NCBI GenBank assembly: GCA_037954235.1
Contig: JBBMOA010000021.1
Location: 24,313,358-24,377,357, forward strand
From: Aulostomus chinensis
Lineage: Eukaryota > Chordata > Actinopteri > Syngnathiformes > Aulostomidae
Length of the DNA: 64,000 nt
Direction: 5' to 3'
In this document: positions 25,029 to 35,936 of the stretch, in pieces
Position numbering within the stretch: the first letter of the stretch is position 1
Layout of the letters: every line of letters starts with the position of its first letter
Notes under the pieces: model-generated
What the model saw: only the letters and a program-made list of their open reading frames with translations
What the model was told of the DNA's origin: nothing
Databases searched by the model: none
Translations under genes and position numbers: made by a program

Positions 25029-25994
25029 CTGTTTCTGCAAGACTGTGGATTGTGACTGTGAAGAGGCAGTTTTGATTGCTGAGGCGTCCATCATATTGAA
25101 AGCGATATTTGACCGAGACGTGTACAACAGGACTCTTGAGCTCAGGAAAATGTTTCTCCCTCCTCCATCACTTCTTTGTAACTCCAGAAAGCAGGAAGAT
25201 CCGGCCACGTATATTTGGCTTGAAGATAATGGAGACTGGCAGCCATTAACAGCTAAACTGTCCAAACATGTGCGTTTACAAACTCTCCAGGTTGTTGTCC
25301 GGAATATTGCAGGTCTGTCTTGACATCATTATCAACAGAGCCACTTGACAGAAGCAGCCAGGCTAACGGCAATTAGCATCTAGAGTAGCATGTGTCAGGG
25401 AACCAGCTCAGGGAGCAGAGGGAAGCAGTCCCATTTTTTAGATCACTACAAGTCTCTACATCCCTACTGGGCTCATGCCATTGCCACCAGACACTGGATC
25501 TATATTTCTGTACTTTTCTGACAGACCAATTTCTCTGCACACCTTGTATTCATGACACATATTCCGTTCCTCAGTCGGATAACTGACCCACACACGCCTG
25601 AAACAAGCTGATAGCAAATCCATCGTGGTGATTGAGCCGATCGATTCAAATTTGTTGGTTCTTATGGATCTTGATGTTGTAATGGCAGAAACATGGAGCA
25701 GCAATGGGAAATTTGACAGTTATGACTGATGTACAAATATTGAAACACAGTTTTTTTCTGTAGAAACAACAATTCCACTGTGTCAGACCTGCTGCAGCAG
25801 GGAAAGTTCCCCTTTCAACGAAAAAGCCACCTGAGAATCTGATCCTGCAGCCTAGAGGCCACCTGACTGCACGGGTCCAACATCAGAACATCTTCACCTT
25901 CAACGACTGGTGCCACAAGAAGCCCAGAGTCTTACAGATGCCTCAACCGCCGGAGGAACCATGGCTGGTGTGGGCATGGTCATGTCTGATCATA

Positions 25995-27017
25995 GTAATG
26001 GAATATCATATCTGGAGTATCATATCTGGAGTATCATATCTGGAGTATCATATCTGGAGTATCATATCTGGAATATCATGTCTGAAGTATCACACCTAGA
26101 ATATCAAATCGGGAATATCATATAAGGATTATCACACCTGGAATATCAAATCGGGAATATCATATAAGGATTATCACACCTGGAATATCATATCTGAAAT
26201 ATCACACCAAGAAATCTGAAATATCCCATTTGGAATGTCATATCGGGAATATCATATCTGGAGTATCATATTGGGAATATAATATCAGGAATATCACCTC
26301 TGGAATGTCATATCTGAAATATCACACCTGGAATATCATATCTGAAATATCACATCTGGAGTATCATATTGGGAATATTATATCAGGAATATCACATCTG
26401 GAGTATCATATTGGGAATATTATATCAGGAATATCATATCTGGAGTATCATATTGGGAATATTATATCAGGAATATCACCTCTGGAATGTCATATCTGAA
26501 ATATCACACCTGAAATATCACACCTGGAATATCATATCTGAAATATCACATCTGGAGTATCATATTGGGAATATTATATCAGAAATATCACATCTGGAGT
26601 ATCATATTGGGAATATTATATCAGGAATATCACCTCTGGAATGTCATATCTGAAATATCACACCTGAAATATCAAATCGGGAATATCATATAAGGATTAT
26701 CACACCTGGAATATCATATCTGAAATATCACACCAGGAAATCTGAAATATCCCATTTGGAATGTCATATTGGGAATATATATCAGGAATATCACATCTGG
26801 AGTATCATATTGGGAATATTATATCAGGAATATCACCTCTGGAATGTCATACATGAAATATCAAATCAGGAATATCATATCTGAAATATCACATCTGGAA
26901 ATCTGAAATATCACATCTGGAATATCAAATCTGGAATAATATATAAGGAATATCACACCTGGAATATCAAACTGGGAACATCATACCTGGAATGTCACCT
27001 CTGGAATATCAAATATC
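25995..27017. repeat. 14-bp AT-rich satellite, left block
   Basis: About 1.0 kb of diverged tandem units based on ATCTGGAGTATCAT (14 bp), with GGAATATC, AAATATCACACC and GGATTATCACACC variants. Longer units of about 80-130 bp recur inside it, for example the run around 26350-26470 and 26560-26640. The same satellite resumes at 29761 and again at 32580, so this was one array later split by transposons. Confidence 0.95.
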
Positions 27018-29760
27018 AAATCTTCCTTTTCTCTCCAAAATTCTGGAGAATAGCAACAGCCTATTAGAGGATTTCCAGTCAGGGTTCAGGATTCATCCTT
27101 GCACAGAAACAGAACTAGTCAAAGGTACCAGTGACCCCCTACTGGTACCAGATGAGGGACTGGTCTCTGTGCTGGTCTGATTAGATCTCAGTGCAGCTTT
27201 GATACCATTGATCACCATATCCTTCTACAGAGACTGGAACCTGTCACTGGTATAAAAGGAACCACACTAAACTGGTTCAGGTCATATTTACTAGGTCATC
27301 TCAGGTGGCACTAGTTAATGATGGTTCCTCTGAGACCACTACAGTCAGTTCTGGTGTTCCACAAGGGTCTGTGCTTGGACCAGTCCTCTTCACCCTGTAC
27401 CTGCTTCCTCTAGGTCACATGATCAGGAAACACTCCATTAATGTTCACTGCTATGCAGACGACACTCAGCTGAACTCATCCATGATCCACATGGAACAAA
27501 CCAGCTGACTGAACTGGAGGCCTGTCTGAAGGACAGGAATACATGGAGGACCATCATTTCCTTTATTAAACTCTGATAAACTGAAGTTCTTGTGCTGGGC
27601 CCAAACACCTGAGGACCACCTGATCTGATGAGACAGGTACCCTGGATGGCACCACCCTGGCCCCCAGCACCACCGTAAGGAACCTAGGAGTTCTCTTTGA
27701 TCAGGATCTGTCCTTTCATGCCCACATTAAGCAAATTTCTAGGACTGTTTTCTTCCATCTACGTAACATCGCTAAGATCTGACACATCCTGTCTCAAAAG
27801 GATGCAGAAAAACTAGTCCCTGCTTTTGTCACTTCCAGGCTGGATTACTGCACCTCCCTCCTATCAGGCTGGACTAATAAGTCCCTAAAGACTCTCCAGC
27901 TGGTCCAGAACGCTGCTGCCCGTGTTGACTAGAACTGGTAGCAGAGACCAGGTCTCTCCTGGACTGCTTCTCTGCATGGCTCCCTGTCAAATTCAGAATA
28001 GAATTCAAAATTCTCCTTCTAACATACAAAGTCCTCAACAGTCAGGCTCCTTCATCCCTGACAGAGCTCCTAGTCCCCTATGATCCAGCTAGAACCCTTC
28101 GCTCCCAGGATGCGGGGTTCCTGCTGGTTCCCAGAGTTCTAACAGTAGAATGGAGCCAGAGCCTTCAGCTATCAGGCTCCCCTCCTGTGGAACCGTCTCC
28201 CGGTTTCAGTCCAGGACCCAGACCCTCCTCTCTAGGTTTAAGAGCAGACTTAAGACCTCCTTGTTGATCAGGCCTACAGTCAAGACTGCTTAGGCTGGCC
28301 CTTAGATCTGCTGCTATAGGCTCAGACTACTGGGGATCTCCCATGATGCACTGGGCTTCTCTCTCCTCCTCCTGTCCTCATACGTGTTACGAACTCCTCT
28401 TCTTCTCCCCTCATCCCAGATCCAGGTGCTGCTGGAGGAGGCTCCAGACCTGAAGAGGCTCCAGCTGCCACCTGTAGCTCCACCTGCTCACGTCCCCGTC
28501 TGTCCATCAGTCTCTCCTCCTTTCTCTCCCTCTTTATCTCTGTCCCACTCTTTCCTTCTGTCTCTCTGTCTTCCTCCATTCTCTGTCTTTGTCTCTGTCC
28601 ATCAGTCTCTCCTCCTGTCTCTCTCTCTTTCCTTCTGTCTCTCTGTCTTCCTCCATTCTCTGTCTTTGTCTCTGTCCATCAGTCTCTCCTCCATTCTCTC
28701 TCTCTTTATCTCCGTCCCTCTCTTTCCTTCTGCATAAATGTCTTCCTCCATTCTGTCTTTGTCTCTGTCCACCAGTCTCTCCTCCTGTCTCTCTCTCTTT
28801 CTCTCTGTCTCTCTCTTTCCTTCTGTCTCTCTGTCTTCCTCCATTCTCTGTCTTTGTCTCTGTCCATCAGTCTCTCCTCCTGTCTCTCTCTCTCTTTCTC
28901 TCTGTCTCTCTCTTTCCTTCTGTCTCTCTGTCTTCCTCCATTCTCTGTCTTTGTCTCTGTCCATCAGTCTCTCCTCCTTTCTCTCTCTTTGTCTCTGTCC
29001 CTCTCTTTCCTTCTGTCTCTCTGTCTTCCTCCACTCTCTGTCTTTGTCTCTGTCCATCAGTCTCTCCTTCTTTCTCTCTCTCTTTATCTCTGTCTCTCTC
29101 TTTCCTTCTGTCTCTCTGTCTTCCTCCACTCTCTGTCTTTGTCTCTGTCCATCAGTCTCTCCTCCTTTCTCTCTCTCTTTATCTCTGTCCCTCTCTTTCC
29201 TTCTGTCTCTCTGTCTTCCTCCACTCTCTGTCTTTGTCTCTGTCCATCAGTCTCTCCTTCTTTCTCTCTCTCTTTATCTCTGTCTCTCTCTTTCCTTCTG
29301 TCTCTCTGTCTTCCTCCACTCTCTGTCTTTGTCTCTGTCCATCAGTCTCTCCTCCTTTCTCTCTCCCTCTTTATCTCTGTCCCTCTCTCTCCTTCTGTCT
29401 CTCTCTTCCTCCATTCTCTGTCTTTTTCTCTGTCCATCAGTCTCTCATCCTTTCTCTCTCTCTTTATCTCTGTCCCTCTCTTTCCTTCTGTCTCTCTGTC
29501 TTCCTCCATTCTCTGTCTTTGTCTCTGTCCTGCTCTCCTGCTCTCTCTCCGTCCCCACTGATCCTGGATCTGCTCCACCTTCCTGCTGGTAAAGGAAGGT
29601 TCTGGTGGCTGCTGTTGCAGGATGTGCTTGCTGATGGAGAATTGTTGGGTGGAGGTTCATTGAAGGAGGGAGGTGCTGGACCTGCTCTACTTGGACAGAG
29701 TCAGGACAGAACTTTGGTTGGGGTTTGGCGCTACAGAAATAAAATTGACTTGACTTGACT
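27018..29760 (+). mobile_element. L2-type LINE, copy A (5'-truncated, dead)
   Basis: A non-LTR retrotransposon fragment of the L2/Maui-like group (Jockey superfamily). It begins inside the reverse transcriptase region, carries FQSGFR, DLSAA, GVPQGSVLGPVLF and the catalytic CYADDTQL (YADD codons 27452-27463), then thumb and C-terminal parts (RLDYC near 27840). It ends in GGCGCTACAGAAATAAAATT followed by short GACTT repeats, the usual L2 tail style. Endonuclease is missing. The frame is broken: a TGA precedes DLSAA (about 27178), DLSAA and YADD lie in different frames, and a stop follows at 27506. A 95-bp minisatellite has grown inside the 3' part. The element sits inside the 14-bp satellite. 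Confidence 0.85.
28500..29545. repeat. C/T-rich minisatellite of about 95 bp inside L2 copy A
   Basis: Eleven units, each marked by TCTGTCCATCAGTCTCTCCT (one has CCACCAG) and TGTCTTCCTCCA. Unit length varies around 95 bp through gain or loss of TCTCTC and TTTCTCTC blocks. Copy C at 59660 has only two units. All-pyrimidine character gives open frames in every direction (up to 389 codons of S, L, F and C), which are not genes. Confidence 0.95.
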
Positions 29761-29895
29761 TGGAATATCATATCTGAAATATGACGCCTCGAATATCAAA
29801 TCGGGAATATCGTATCAGGAATATTATATCTGGAATGTCACATTGGGACGATCATATCTAGAATATTATATCAGGAATATCATATCAAGAATATG
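29761..29895. repeat. 14-bp AT-rich satellite, middle block
   Basis: About ten units of the GGAATATCATATCT type between the tail of L2 copy A and the left end of the hAT element. They match the array left of 27017. Confidence 0.92.
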
Positions 29896-29949
29896 TAGGG
29901 CTGGACGATATGGCCGGAAAAAAAAAGTCCTTTTTTAAATTTTTTTTAC

Positions 29950-30530
29950 AACAAATCCGATACGTGATTTAAATCTAGCCCCCCACCCCCCCTTACCCCC
30001 CACCCACACACACACATAAATCAGTTTGCAGATGAATAAGAAATCGTTCCCTTGCACCGAAGGCCGGGTCTCCCACTGTCTGTCAGAGCTTTGCCCATGT
30101 TGGTGCTTCTGTCTGAAGTCACACAGGTGAGTCGGTCCTCTGCATGACTCCACGAGGTCAGAGCGTCCTTTAGCCCTGGGGCAATTATTTCGACACTCCT
30201 TCCAGCTCCGTAGCGACCCTTTGGCATGTACTGTTATACAGTTGAGGCAAGGCAACCAGGAAATGTTTGTGGCCCGGAAGCACATACCTGCAGTCTAAAA
30301 CTTTCAGCAGGTGAACAAACCCCAGCTTTTCCACGGTTTTTGGGCACCATATCTTTTGCTATACACATCGCGACTGAATCCGTGACCACTTTCCACTGGG
30401 CCCCATTCATATCACACAGGTTACAGTTTGGAAATGTTTCTAAGGCACTAAGGTTGAACTCAATTGTCCCACTAAAAAAGAAAACTATGAATCCAAGGAA
30501 ACAAGCGCCTTGGTACGGTTCTGGAACCTG
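29950..30530 (-). pseudogene. hAT transposase, internal fragment
   Basis: On the minus strand, in shifting frames, the sequence gives recognisable hAT pieces: AMCIAKDMVPKN, YVLPG..., LYNSTCQRVATELEGVSK-like text and LTCVTSDRSTNMGKALTDSG (30021-30227), the last corresponding to the conserved CVTTDNxSNM-like region of ZBED-type transposases. At least two frame changes and several stops are present, so it cannot make an active enzyme. It is separated from its BED domain by the L2 copy B insertion, and the C-terminal dimerisation region is missing. Confidence 0.7.
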
Positions 30531-30540
30531 ACAGCTTTAA

Positions 30541-32233
30541 CAAGAAACCAGAAACTGGAGAGAAGATGGCGCTGCTCCAAACTAGAGGAGTCCCATGTAG
30601 TCTGGTAAGATGGCCTTAGAACCTAGAAGAAAGCCCTTGGTAGAACCAGAGCAGCCGACTACTCAGCACTAAGAGAGGAACACAAGAACAACCCAGGTTC
30701 CTCTTCAGTCCTGGAGCCAGACTGACAGAGAGCCACAGCTCTACTGAACCAAGTAGTCCTGTTTCCCTGAGCAGCAAAGAGTTCATGGACTTCTTTAATG
30801 ACAAAATTCTCCTGATTAGAGAGAAACTTCTTCTCCTGCTGCCATCAGCTGACAACATGGCCCCTAGAACCCAGAACCTTAGAGGCAGCTGGGGGACCAG
30901 ACACACACTTGGATAGTTTTTCTCCCATCAGCCTTCATGAGCTCAGTTCAATAATGTCCTCCTCTAAACCTCCACCTGTCTCCTAGACCCCATCCCAACT
31001 AAGCTGCTCCAAGACTCTCTCCCCTCGTTAGCCCCTCCCTCTTAGATATGATCAATGTGGCGCTGGTATCTGGTTCCGTCCCTCAGTCCTTTAAAGTAGT
31101 AGGAATTAAACCCTCCTCAAAAACAAGCCTGGATCCAGAAGTTCTACCAACTACAGACCAACATCACATCTTCCTTTTCTCTCCAAGGTTCTGGAGAAAG
31201 CAGTTGCTAAACAACTCTGTGACTTCTCCACAGCAACAGCTGATTGGGGGATTCAGTCAGGTTCCAGGTTCATCCTAGCACAGGAACAGAACTAGTCAAA
31301 GGTACCAGTGACCTCCTGCTGGTACCAGATGAGGGACTGGTCTCTGTGCTGGTCTGATTAGATCTCAGTGCAGCTTTGGTACCATTGACCACCATATCCT
31401 TCTACAGAGACTGGAACCTGGTATTAAAGGAACCACACTAAACTGGTTCAGGTCATATTTACTAGGTCATCTCAGTTGGTACCAGTTAATGATGGTTCCT
31501 CTGAGACCACTACAGTCAGTTCTGGTGTTCCACAAGGGTCTGTGCTTGGACCAGTCCTCTTCACCCTGTACCTGCTTCCTCTAGGTCACATGATCAGGAA
31601 ACACTCCATTAATGTTCACTGCTATGCAGACGACACACAGCTGAACTCATCAATGATCCACATGGAACAAACCAGCTGACTGAACTGGAGGCCTGTCTGA
31701 AGGACAGGAAAACATGGAGGACCCACAAGTTTCTTTCAAAATTCTCCTTCTACCATCAAAGTCCTCAACAGTCAGGCTCCTTCATCCCTGACAGAGCTCC
31801 TAGTCCCCTATGATCCAGCTAGAACCCTTCACTCCCAGGATGCAGGGTTCCTGCTGGTTCCTAGAGTTCTAACAGTAGAATGGAGCCAGAGCCTTCAGCT
31901 ATCAGGCTCCCCTCCTGTGGAACCGTCTCCCAGTTTCAGTCCAGGACCCAGACCCCCTCTCTAGGTTTAAGAGCAGACTTAAGACCTCCTTGTTGATCAG
32001 GCTTATAGTCAGGACTGCTTAGGCTGGCCCTTAGATCTGCTGCTATAGGCTCAGACTGCTGGGGATCTCCCATGATGCACTGGGCTTCTCTCTCCTCCTC
32101 CTGTCCCCATACGTGTTACTAACTCCTCTTCTTCTCCCCTCATCCCAGATCCTGGTGCTGCTGGAGGAGGCTCCAGACCTGAAGAGGCTCCAGCTGCCAC
32201 CCGTAGCTCCACCTGCTCACGTCCCCGTCTGTC
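30541..32233 (+). mobile_element. L2-type LINE, copy B (nested in the hAT element)
   Basis: It starts upstream of the reverse transcriptase, so it extends further 5' than copy A (DPIPTKLL near 30990, SGSVPQSFKVVGIKP near 31068). It contains GVPQGSVLGPVLF and YADD (31623-31634). About 465 bp present in copy A (27553-28010) are missing at the junction near 31733-31743. It ends at GTCCCCGTCTGT, just before the minisatellite that fills the tail of copy A, and has no AATAAA-type tail. The stop before DLSAA, the frame shift between DLSAA and YADD, and the stop after MEQTS are the same as in copy A. Confidence 0.85.
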
Positions 32234-32415
32234 CTCTGTTTGAGGTGCTGCAGTAACTTGGTAGCACTGCTACCTTTGGTAGCAACAGCCTTTAAACGGC
32301 CTTTGCAGCGAGTCGCTATTTGTTGTGTGTCTGACGCCACAAACCCAAACCAATTCCAAATAACTGAAGATACTTTTCCTTTCTGGGGAATGAAATCTTC
32401 ACCACTTGCTGCCAT
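32234..32415 (-). pseudogene. hAT transposase, N-terminal BED-finger part
   Basis: From an ATG at 32415-32413 the frame reads about 60 residues with the BED zinc-finger pattern: SSVIWNWFGF, TRCKGRLKAVATKGSS and KLLQHLKQR. The BED fold needs C-x2-C ... H; here the second cysteine position is an arginine (CKGR) and the final histidine side is cut off where the L2 element begins. The frame then runs into complementary L2 sequence. The transposase part of the gene resumes left of the L2 copy. Confidence 0.75.
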
Positions 32416-32579
32416 GTTGTTTGTATGTCAAGCACGCGTGGGGCACACACCCTGAACTATGGGAGCCCAACAGGGAGCATTGGTGGAAGATGTTGTGGAA
32501 AATCTATTTTCATTCAAACAAATCGATGAAAAGTACAAATTTGAATTAATCGATAAAATCAACTTATTGCCCAGCCCTA

Positions 32580-32656
32580 GGAATTTAAATATCACACCTG
32601 GAACATTACATCAAGAAAATGATACCAGGAAAATCATATCTGGAATACCACACAGC
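32580..32656. repeat. 14-bp AT-rich satellite, right block
   Basis: Five or six diverged units (AATATCACACCTGG, AAATCATATCTGGAAT) directly after the right end of the hAT element. Confidence 0.85.
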
Positions 32657-33769
32657 TCTTGAAGAGGAGTGAACGATGTTCTGCAGCTATCAACATCATT
32701 TATCTATGACGGCAATGACCCTTTGACCTCTGACCCTGCTGAACCACTGTTGATCCTGCAGGACACATTTGATGTTCAAAGGGTCTGAGCTTCGATTTCA
32801 TGAAGCTTCGGTATTGACTTATAATGTTAGAACCAAAAGTACATCAAAGTAATATCACTATTGAGCAGTTGGTGTGATGTCATACTTAGTTTGATGAGAT
32901 TCAAAACGTTCTGTTTAAGGACATTCCAGCAGATACTGAAGTTTCATCGGCGGAAATAAGGAGTACCGACTAAAGCCAGCAGGACTCGTCCTCTGGAGAA
33001 CATGAACTTGAACACCGTTTGGTTTCAGCCAATCACCCAAAAATGTATAGACACTTGGGTCTGGGCCAAGTGGTGGATGGAACGGCCAACCCAGAGACGC
33101 AGCCGTCCTTGTTGCCACGCTGCTAAAACGTCGCCCGGGACCAATGAGCACAGAGAAAGGCACGTAACATCTGAGTGTGTTGTGTCTGCTGTAGTTTGTG
33201 TCCTTGATGGACTGGCATGATTCTCCTCACCGGGTAGCGAGCCGGCAGCTCCAGCTCGTTGCCATGCGCTATTGTGTGCTGGTTGTGTTGAGGCTGTCAG
33301 CGCCGGCTCAGCTGTGTGTGCATGGTTGTAAAGTGGCGGGCAGCGGAAGCAGACACAGTGGCGTCCGGACAGACGTCCATGTATCCAGAGCTGCGTCTGA
33401 CCTCACCGGCAGCTACTGTGGTGGTAATCACTGCGCTTGGCGTGCACGCACGTGGTGGCTGCACTGGAAATTTAGCTGGTAACCGGCTGAACTAATGAAC
33501 AGTGAGACAACAGCAGGCGTCATGGATCCTCGCTGCAGCCACACGTTGCATCTCTCCACGGGGAGCACATGGAACCCTGTTAGAACCTTCTAACCGTGCG
33601 TCAGCAGGAGAGCTGGAGACCATGGTGGAGCAGCTCAGAGCCAGAGGTTCCTCTCATGTGGCATCTGGACGACTCACAACAAACCCCAGTCAAAGCTCAG
33701 CGGATCCTTCCTCTGCTAGTGGAACTGAGGGTTCCACGTTCCTGGATCAGATCCAGCCAAGCACGCGTG

Positions 33770-33792
33770 AACACACGCACACACAAACAAAC

Positions 33793-33856
<64 letters not shown>
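33770..33856. repeat. (CA)n microsatellite
   Basis: About 40 CA dinucleotides with AAACAAA and CG interruptions on the left. Confidence 0.97.
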
Positions 33857-33859
<3 letters not shown>

Positions 33860-34224
33860 CTTTCTCAGTCTCAAGGATCTTGTAAGGGGCAGAGCGGGGG
33901 TCAGGCAGTGACCTACATGTAGGCTGAATCGAGTCCTCGCCATCACCACATGGACCATTACTCATCTCGCTCTAGGTTGAAATCACGTCAGCATGGATCA
34001 GCAAGCAGCATGTGATCTGCTGGACTGACGTCTGAGCCCAGGTCCATCTGATCTGGTCCCAGTTCACATCAAACAGCCCAGAAGAGACCCGGCAGCTCCA
34101 AGACCCACGTCAGCAGAACAGAACAATTAGTCTGGAATCAAACAGCAGAACCCGTGCAGAGCAGCTTCCCTCCACACCAGCTGACCGTTCCACTCATCCA
34201 CGCTCATCCATCCATCTCAGTGCA

Positions 34225-35298
34225 CATTTCCCCCATCACTCCTCTGATCACCCCTCACTCCTCTGATCACCCCCTCACTCCACTGATCAACCCCATCATT
34301 CCACTGATCACCCCATCACTCCTCTGATCACCCCTCACTCCTCTGATCACCCCCTCACTCCACTGATCAACCCCATCATTCCACTGATCACCCCATCACT
34401 CCTCTGATCACCCCCTCACTCCTCTGATCAACCCCATCATTCCACTGATCAACCCCATCATTCCACTGATCACCCCCTCACTCCTCTGATCACCCCCTCA
34501 CTCCTCTGATCACCCCATCACTCCTCTGATTACCCCATCACTCCTCTGATCAACCCCATCATTCCACTGATCACCCCCTCACTCCTCTGATCACCCCCTC
34601 ACTCCACTGATCACCCCCTCACTCCTCTGATCACCCCTCACTCCTCTGATCACCCCATCACTCTTCTGATCAACCAAATCATTCCACTGATCAACCCCAT
34701 CACTCCACTGATCACCCCATCACTCCTCTGATCACCCCCTCACTCCTCTGATCACCCCTTCACTCCTCTGATCACCCCATCACTCCTCTGATCAACCCCT
34801 TCATTCCACTGATCAACCCCATCATTCCACTGATCACCCCCTCACTCCTCTGATCACCCCTCACTCCTCTGATCACCCCATCACTCCTCTGATCAACCCC
34901 ATCATTCCACTGATCACCCCCTCACTCCTCTGATCACCCCTCAATCCTCTGATCACCCCATCACTCCTCTGATCACCCCCTCACTCCTCTGATCACCCCC
35001 TCACTCCTCTAATCACCCCATCACTCCTCTGATCACCCCTCACTCCTCTGATCACCCCTCACTCCTCTGATCACCCCTCACTCCTCTGATCACCCCATCA
35101 CTCCTCTGATCACCCATCACTCCTCTGATCACCCCTCACTCCTCTGATCACCCCCTCACTCCTCTGATCAACCCCATCATTCCACTGATCACCCCATCAC
35201 TCCTCTGATCACCCCTCACTCCTCTGATCACCCCATCACTCCACTCATCACCTCATCACCCCATCACTCCACTGATCACCCCCCCCCCCCCCCCCCCA
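34225..35298. repeat. 19-21-bp minisatellite with TGATCA in most units, ending in poly-C
   Basis: About 52 units of CACTCCTCTGATCACCCC(C/T) (19-20 bp) mixed with CATTCCACTGATCAACCCC (20-21 bp). Almost every unit carries the palindrome TGATCA; rare units have TGATTA or TAATCA. It ends in a run of about 20 C near 35278-35297. The array lies inside intron 1, its right end about 325 bp from the exon 1 donor. Confidence 0.97.
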
Positions 35299-35628
35299 CT
35301 TCCCAACTCACTCAGCAGCAGGCAGGAATCTCAACACCTGATATTCGGTTAAAACCAGCAATGTCAGAGGGATTCCGTCGGCAAGACCACCAACCCAGCA
35401 GAGGGGGGTCCTGAGGGGGCTCAGGACCCGGACCCTCTGCTGCACCCCAGCCCGGTCACCCTTCACACCCTCCTCTATTCCGGCTGACAGGAGCGACAGG
35501 AGCCCCTCCGCTCCGGGGCTCCCCCGCTCCCGTCTCCTACGACGCGAGTCGGGGCTGAGGGAGCAGCGGACTGTCCCGCTGCCGGGGTCCGTGAACCTGA
35601 GTGAACCGAGGGCGGGGACGGTACTCAC

Positions 35629-35832
35629 CAGGAGCGTGGGCAGCCCGGCCACCACGGCGTACAGCAGCACGGGCGGGATGGCGCTGCGGTCCTCGGGGCC
35701 CAGGTAGGGTTTAGTGTAGGCGGTGTCGTAGCAGAAGAAGCCCTGCACGTGCACGCTGAAGGTGTCGGTGTACTCGAAGTAGTAGGCCAGCATGACGGTC
35801 CCGGCCATGATCACCAGCTGGAAGTACAGCAT
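35629..35832 (-). CDS. plppr5: PLPPR5 coding exon 1 (phospholipid phosphatase-related protein 5)
   Basis: Exon 1 encodes 68 residues, starting MLYFQLVIMAG and ending in GLPTLL before a good donor (CTG|GTGAGT at 35628-35623). Residues 1-18 form the first membrane segment, followed by an EYTDTF loop, the conserved GFFCYD motif and a second hydrophobic stretch from about residue 51. From memory this matches human PLPPR5 (LYFQMVIMAGTVML, AVPPVLLY) better than PLPPR1 or PLPPR4. The family are six-pass plasma-membrane proteins, mainly neuronal, linked to filopodia and neurite growth, and thought not to have phosphatase activity. I chose the ATG at 35832-35830 because no upstream in-frame ATG is visible. 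As I recall, mammalian PLPPR5 carries about 11 more N-terminal residues, so an extra upstream exon or another start remains possible. The exon lies within CpG-rich sequence. Which teleost paralogue (a or b) this is cannot be decided. Confidence 0.9.
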
Positions 35833-35867
35833 GATGCAAACGGAGAGCACAAGACACTCAGTCAGAA

Positions 35868-35936
35868 TCAAGCTTCCAGGTCCCCGGCCTCCACCCAGCG
35901 TCCTCCTCCTCCTCCATCTCGGCGGGACCGACTCAT
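35868..35936 (-). CDS. Candidate upstream ORF (22 codons) ahead of PLPPR5
   Basis: An ATG in the strong context GCCGCCATG (35936-35934) opens a 22-codon frame that ends in TGA at 35870-35868, 35 bases before the ATG chosen for PLPPR5. It is in a different frame from PLPPR5. If the transcript starts upstream of 35936 this would be a uORF able to lower translation of the main protein. It contains a run of glycines from a GGA repeat and resembles no known domain. Whether it is transcribed is not known. Confidence 0.3.
   Translation of the reverse strand: MSRSRRDGGGGGRWVEAGDLEA

Larger units (their letters stand above)
29896..32579 (-). mobile_element. hAT-family DNA transposon carrying an L2 insert
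   Basis: The ends form an inverted pair: TAGGGCTGGACGATA at 29896 and the complement of TATTGCCCAGCCCTA at 32579, 13 of 15 matching. The flanking 8 bp (AGAATATG and GGAATTTA) match at 5 of 8 positions, a possible old target duplication. On the minus strand it holds broken hAT transposase sequence at both sides of an L2 LINE (about 30541-32233). Without the L2 insert about 1.0 kb of hAT remains, so it is also internally deleted. Confidence 0.8.
9637..35628. other. plppr5: Intron 1 of PLPPR5
   Basis: This 26.0-kb intron holds most of the mobile elements and minisatellites of the left half, listed separately. The remaining stretches 9637-11608, 11659-12418, 13729-15134, 18801-21514, 21901-23669, 23750-24540, 25029-25994 and 32657-33769 show no coding exon of this or another gene, no RNA gene and no element I can name. 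There is a small 15-bp repeat (22405-22460) and an AT-rich stretch near 19080-19280. Confidence 0.7.

Noticed and set aside
24528..25265. 245-codon frame with QKQAHSNTLRNRHT repeats
   Set aside because: Product of the 26-bp minisatellite; multiple frames on both strands are equally open.
28589..29758. 389-codon frame rich in S, L, F and C with apparent hydrophobic segments
   Set aside because: It is the C/T-rich minisatellite of L2 copy A read through, and overlapping frames look the same.
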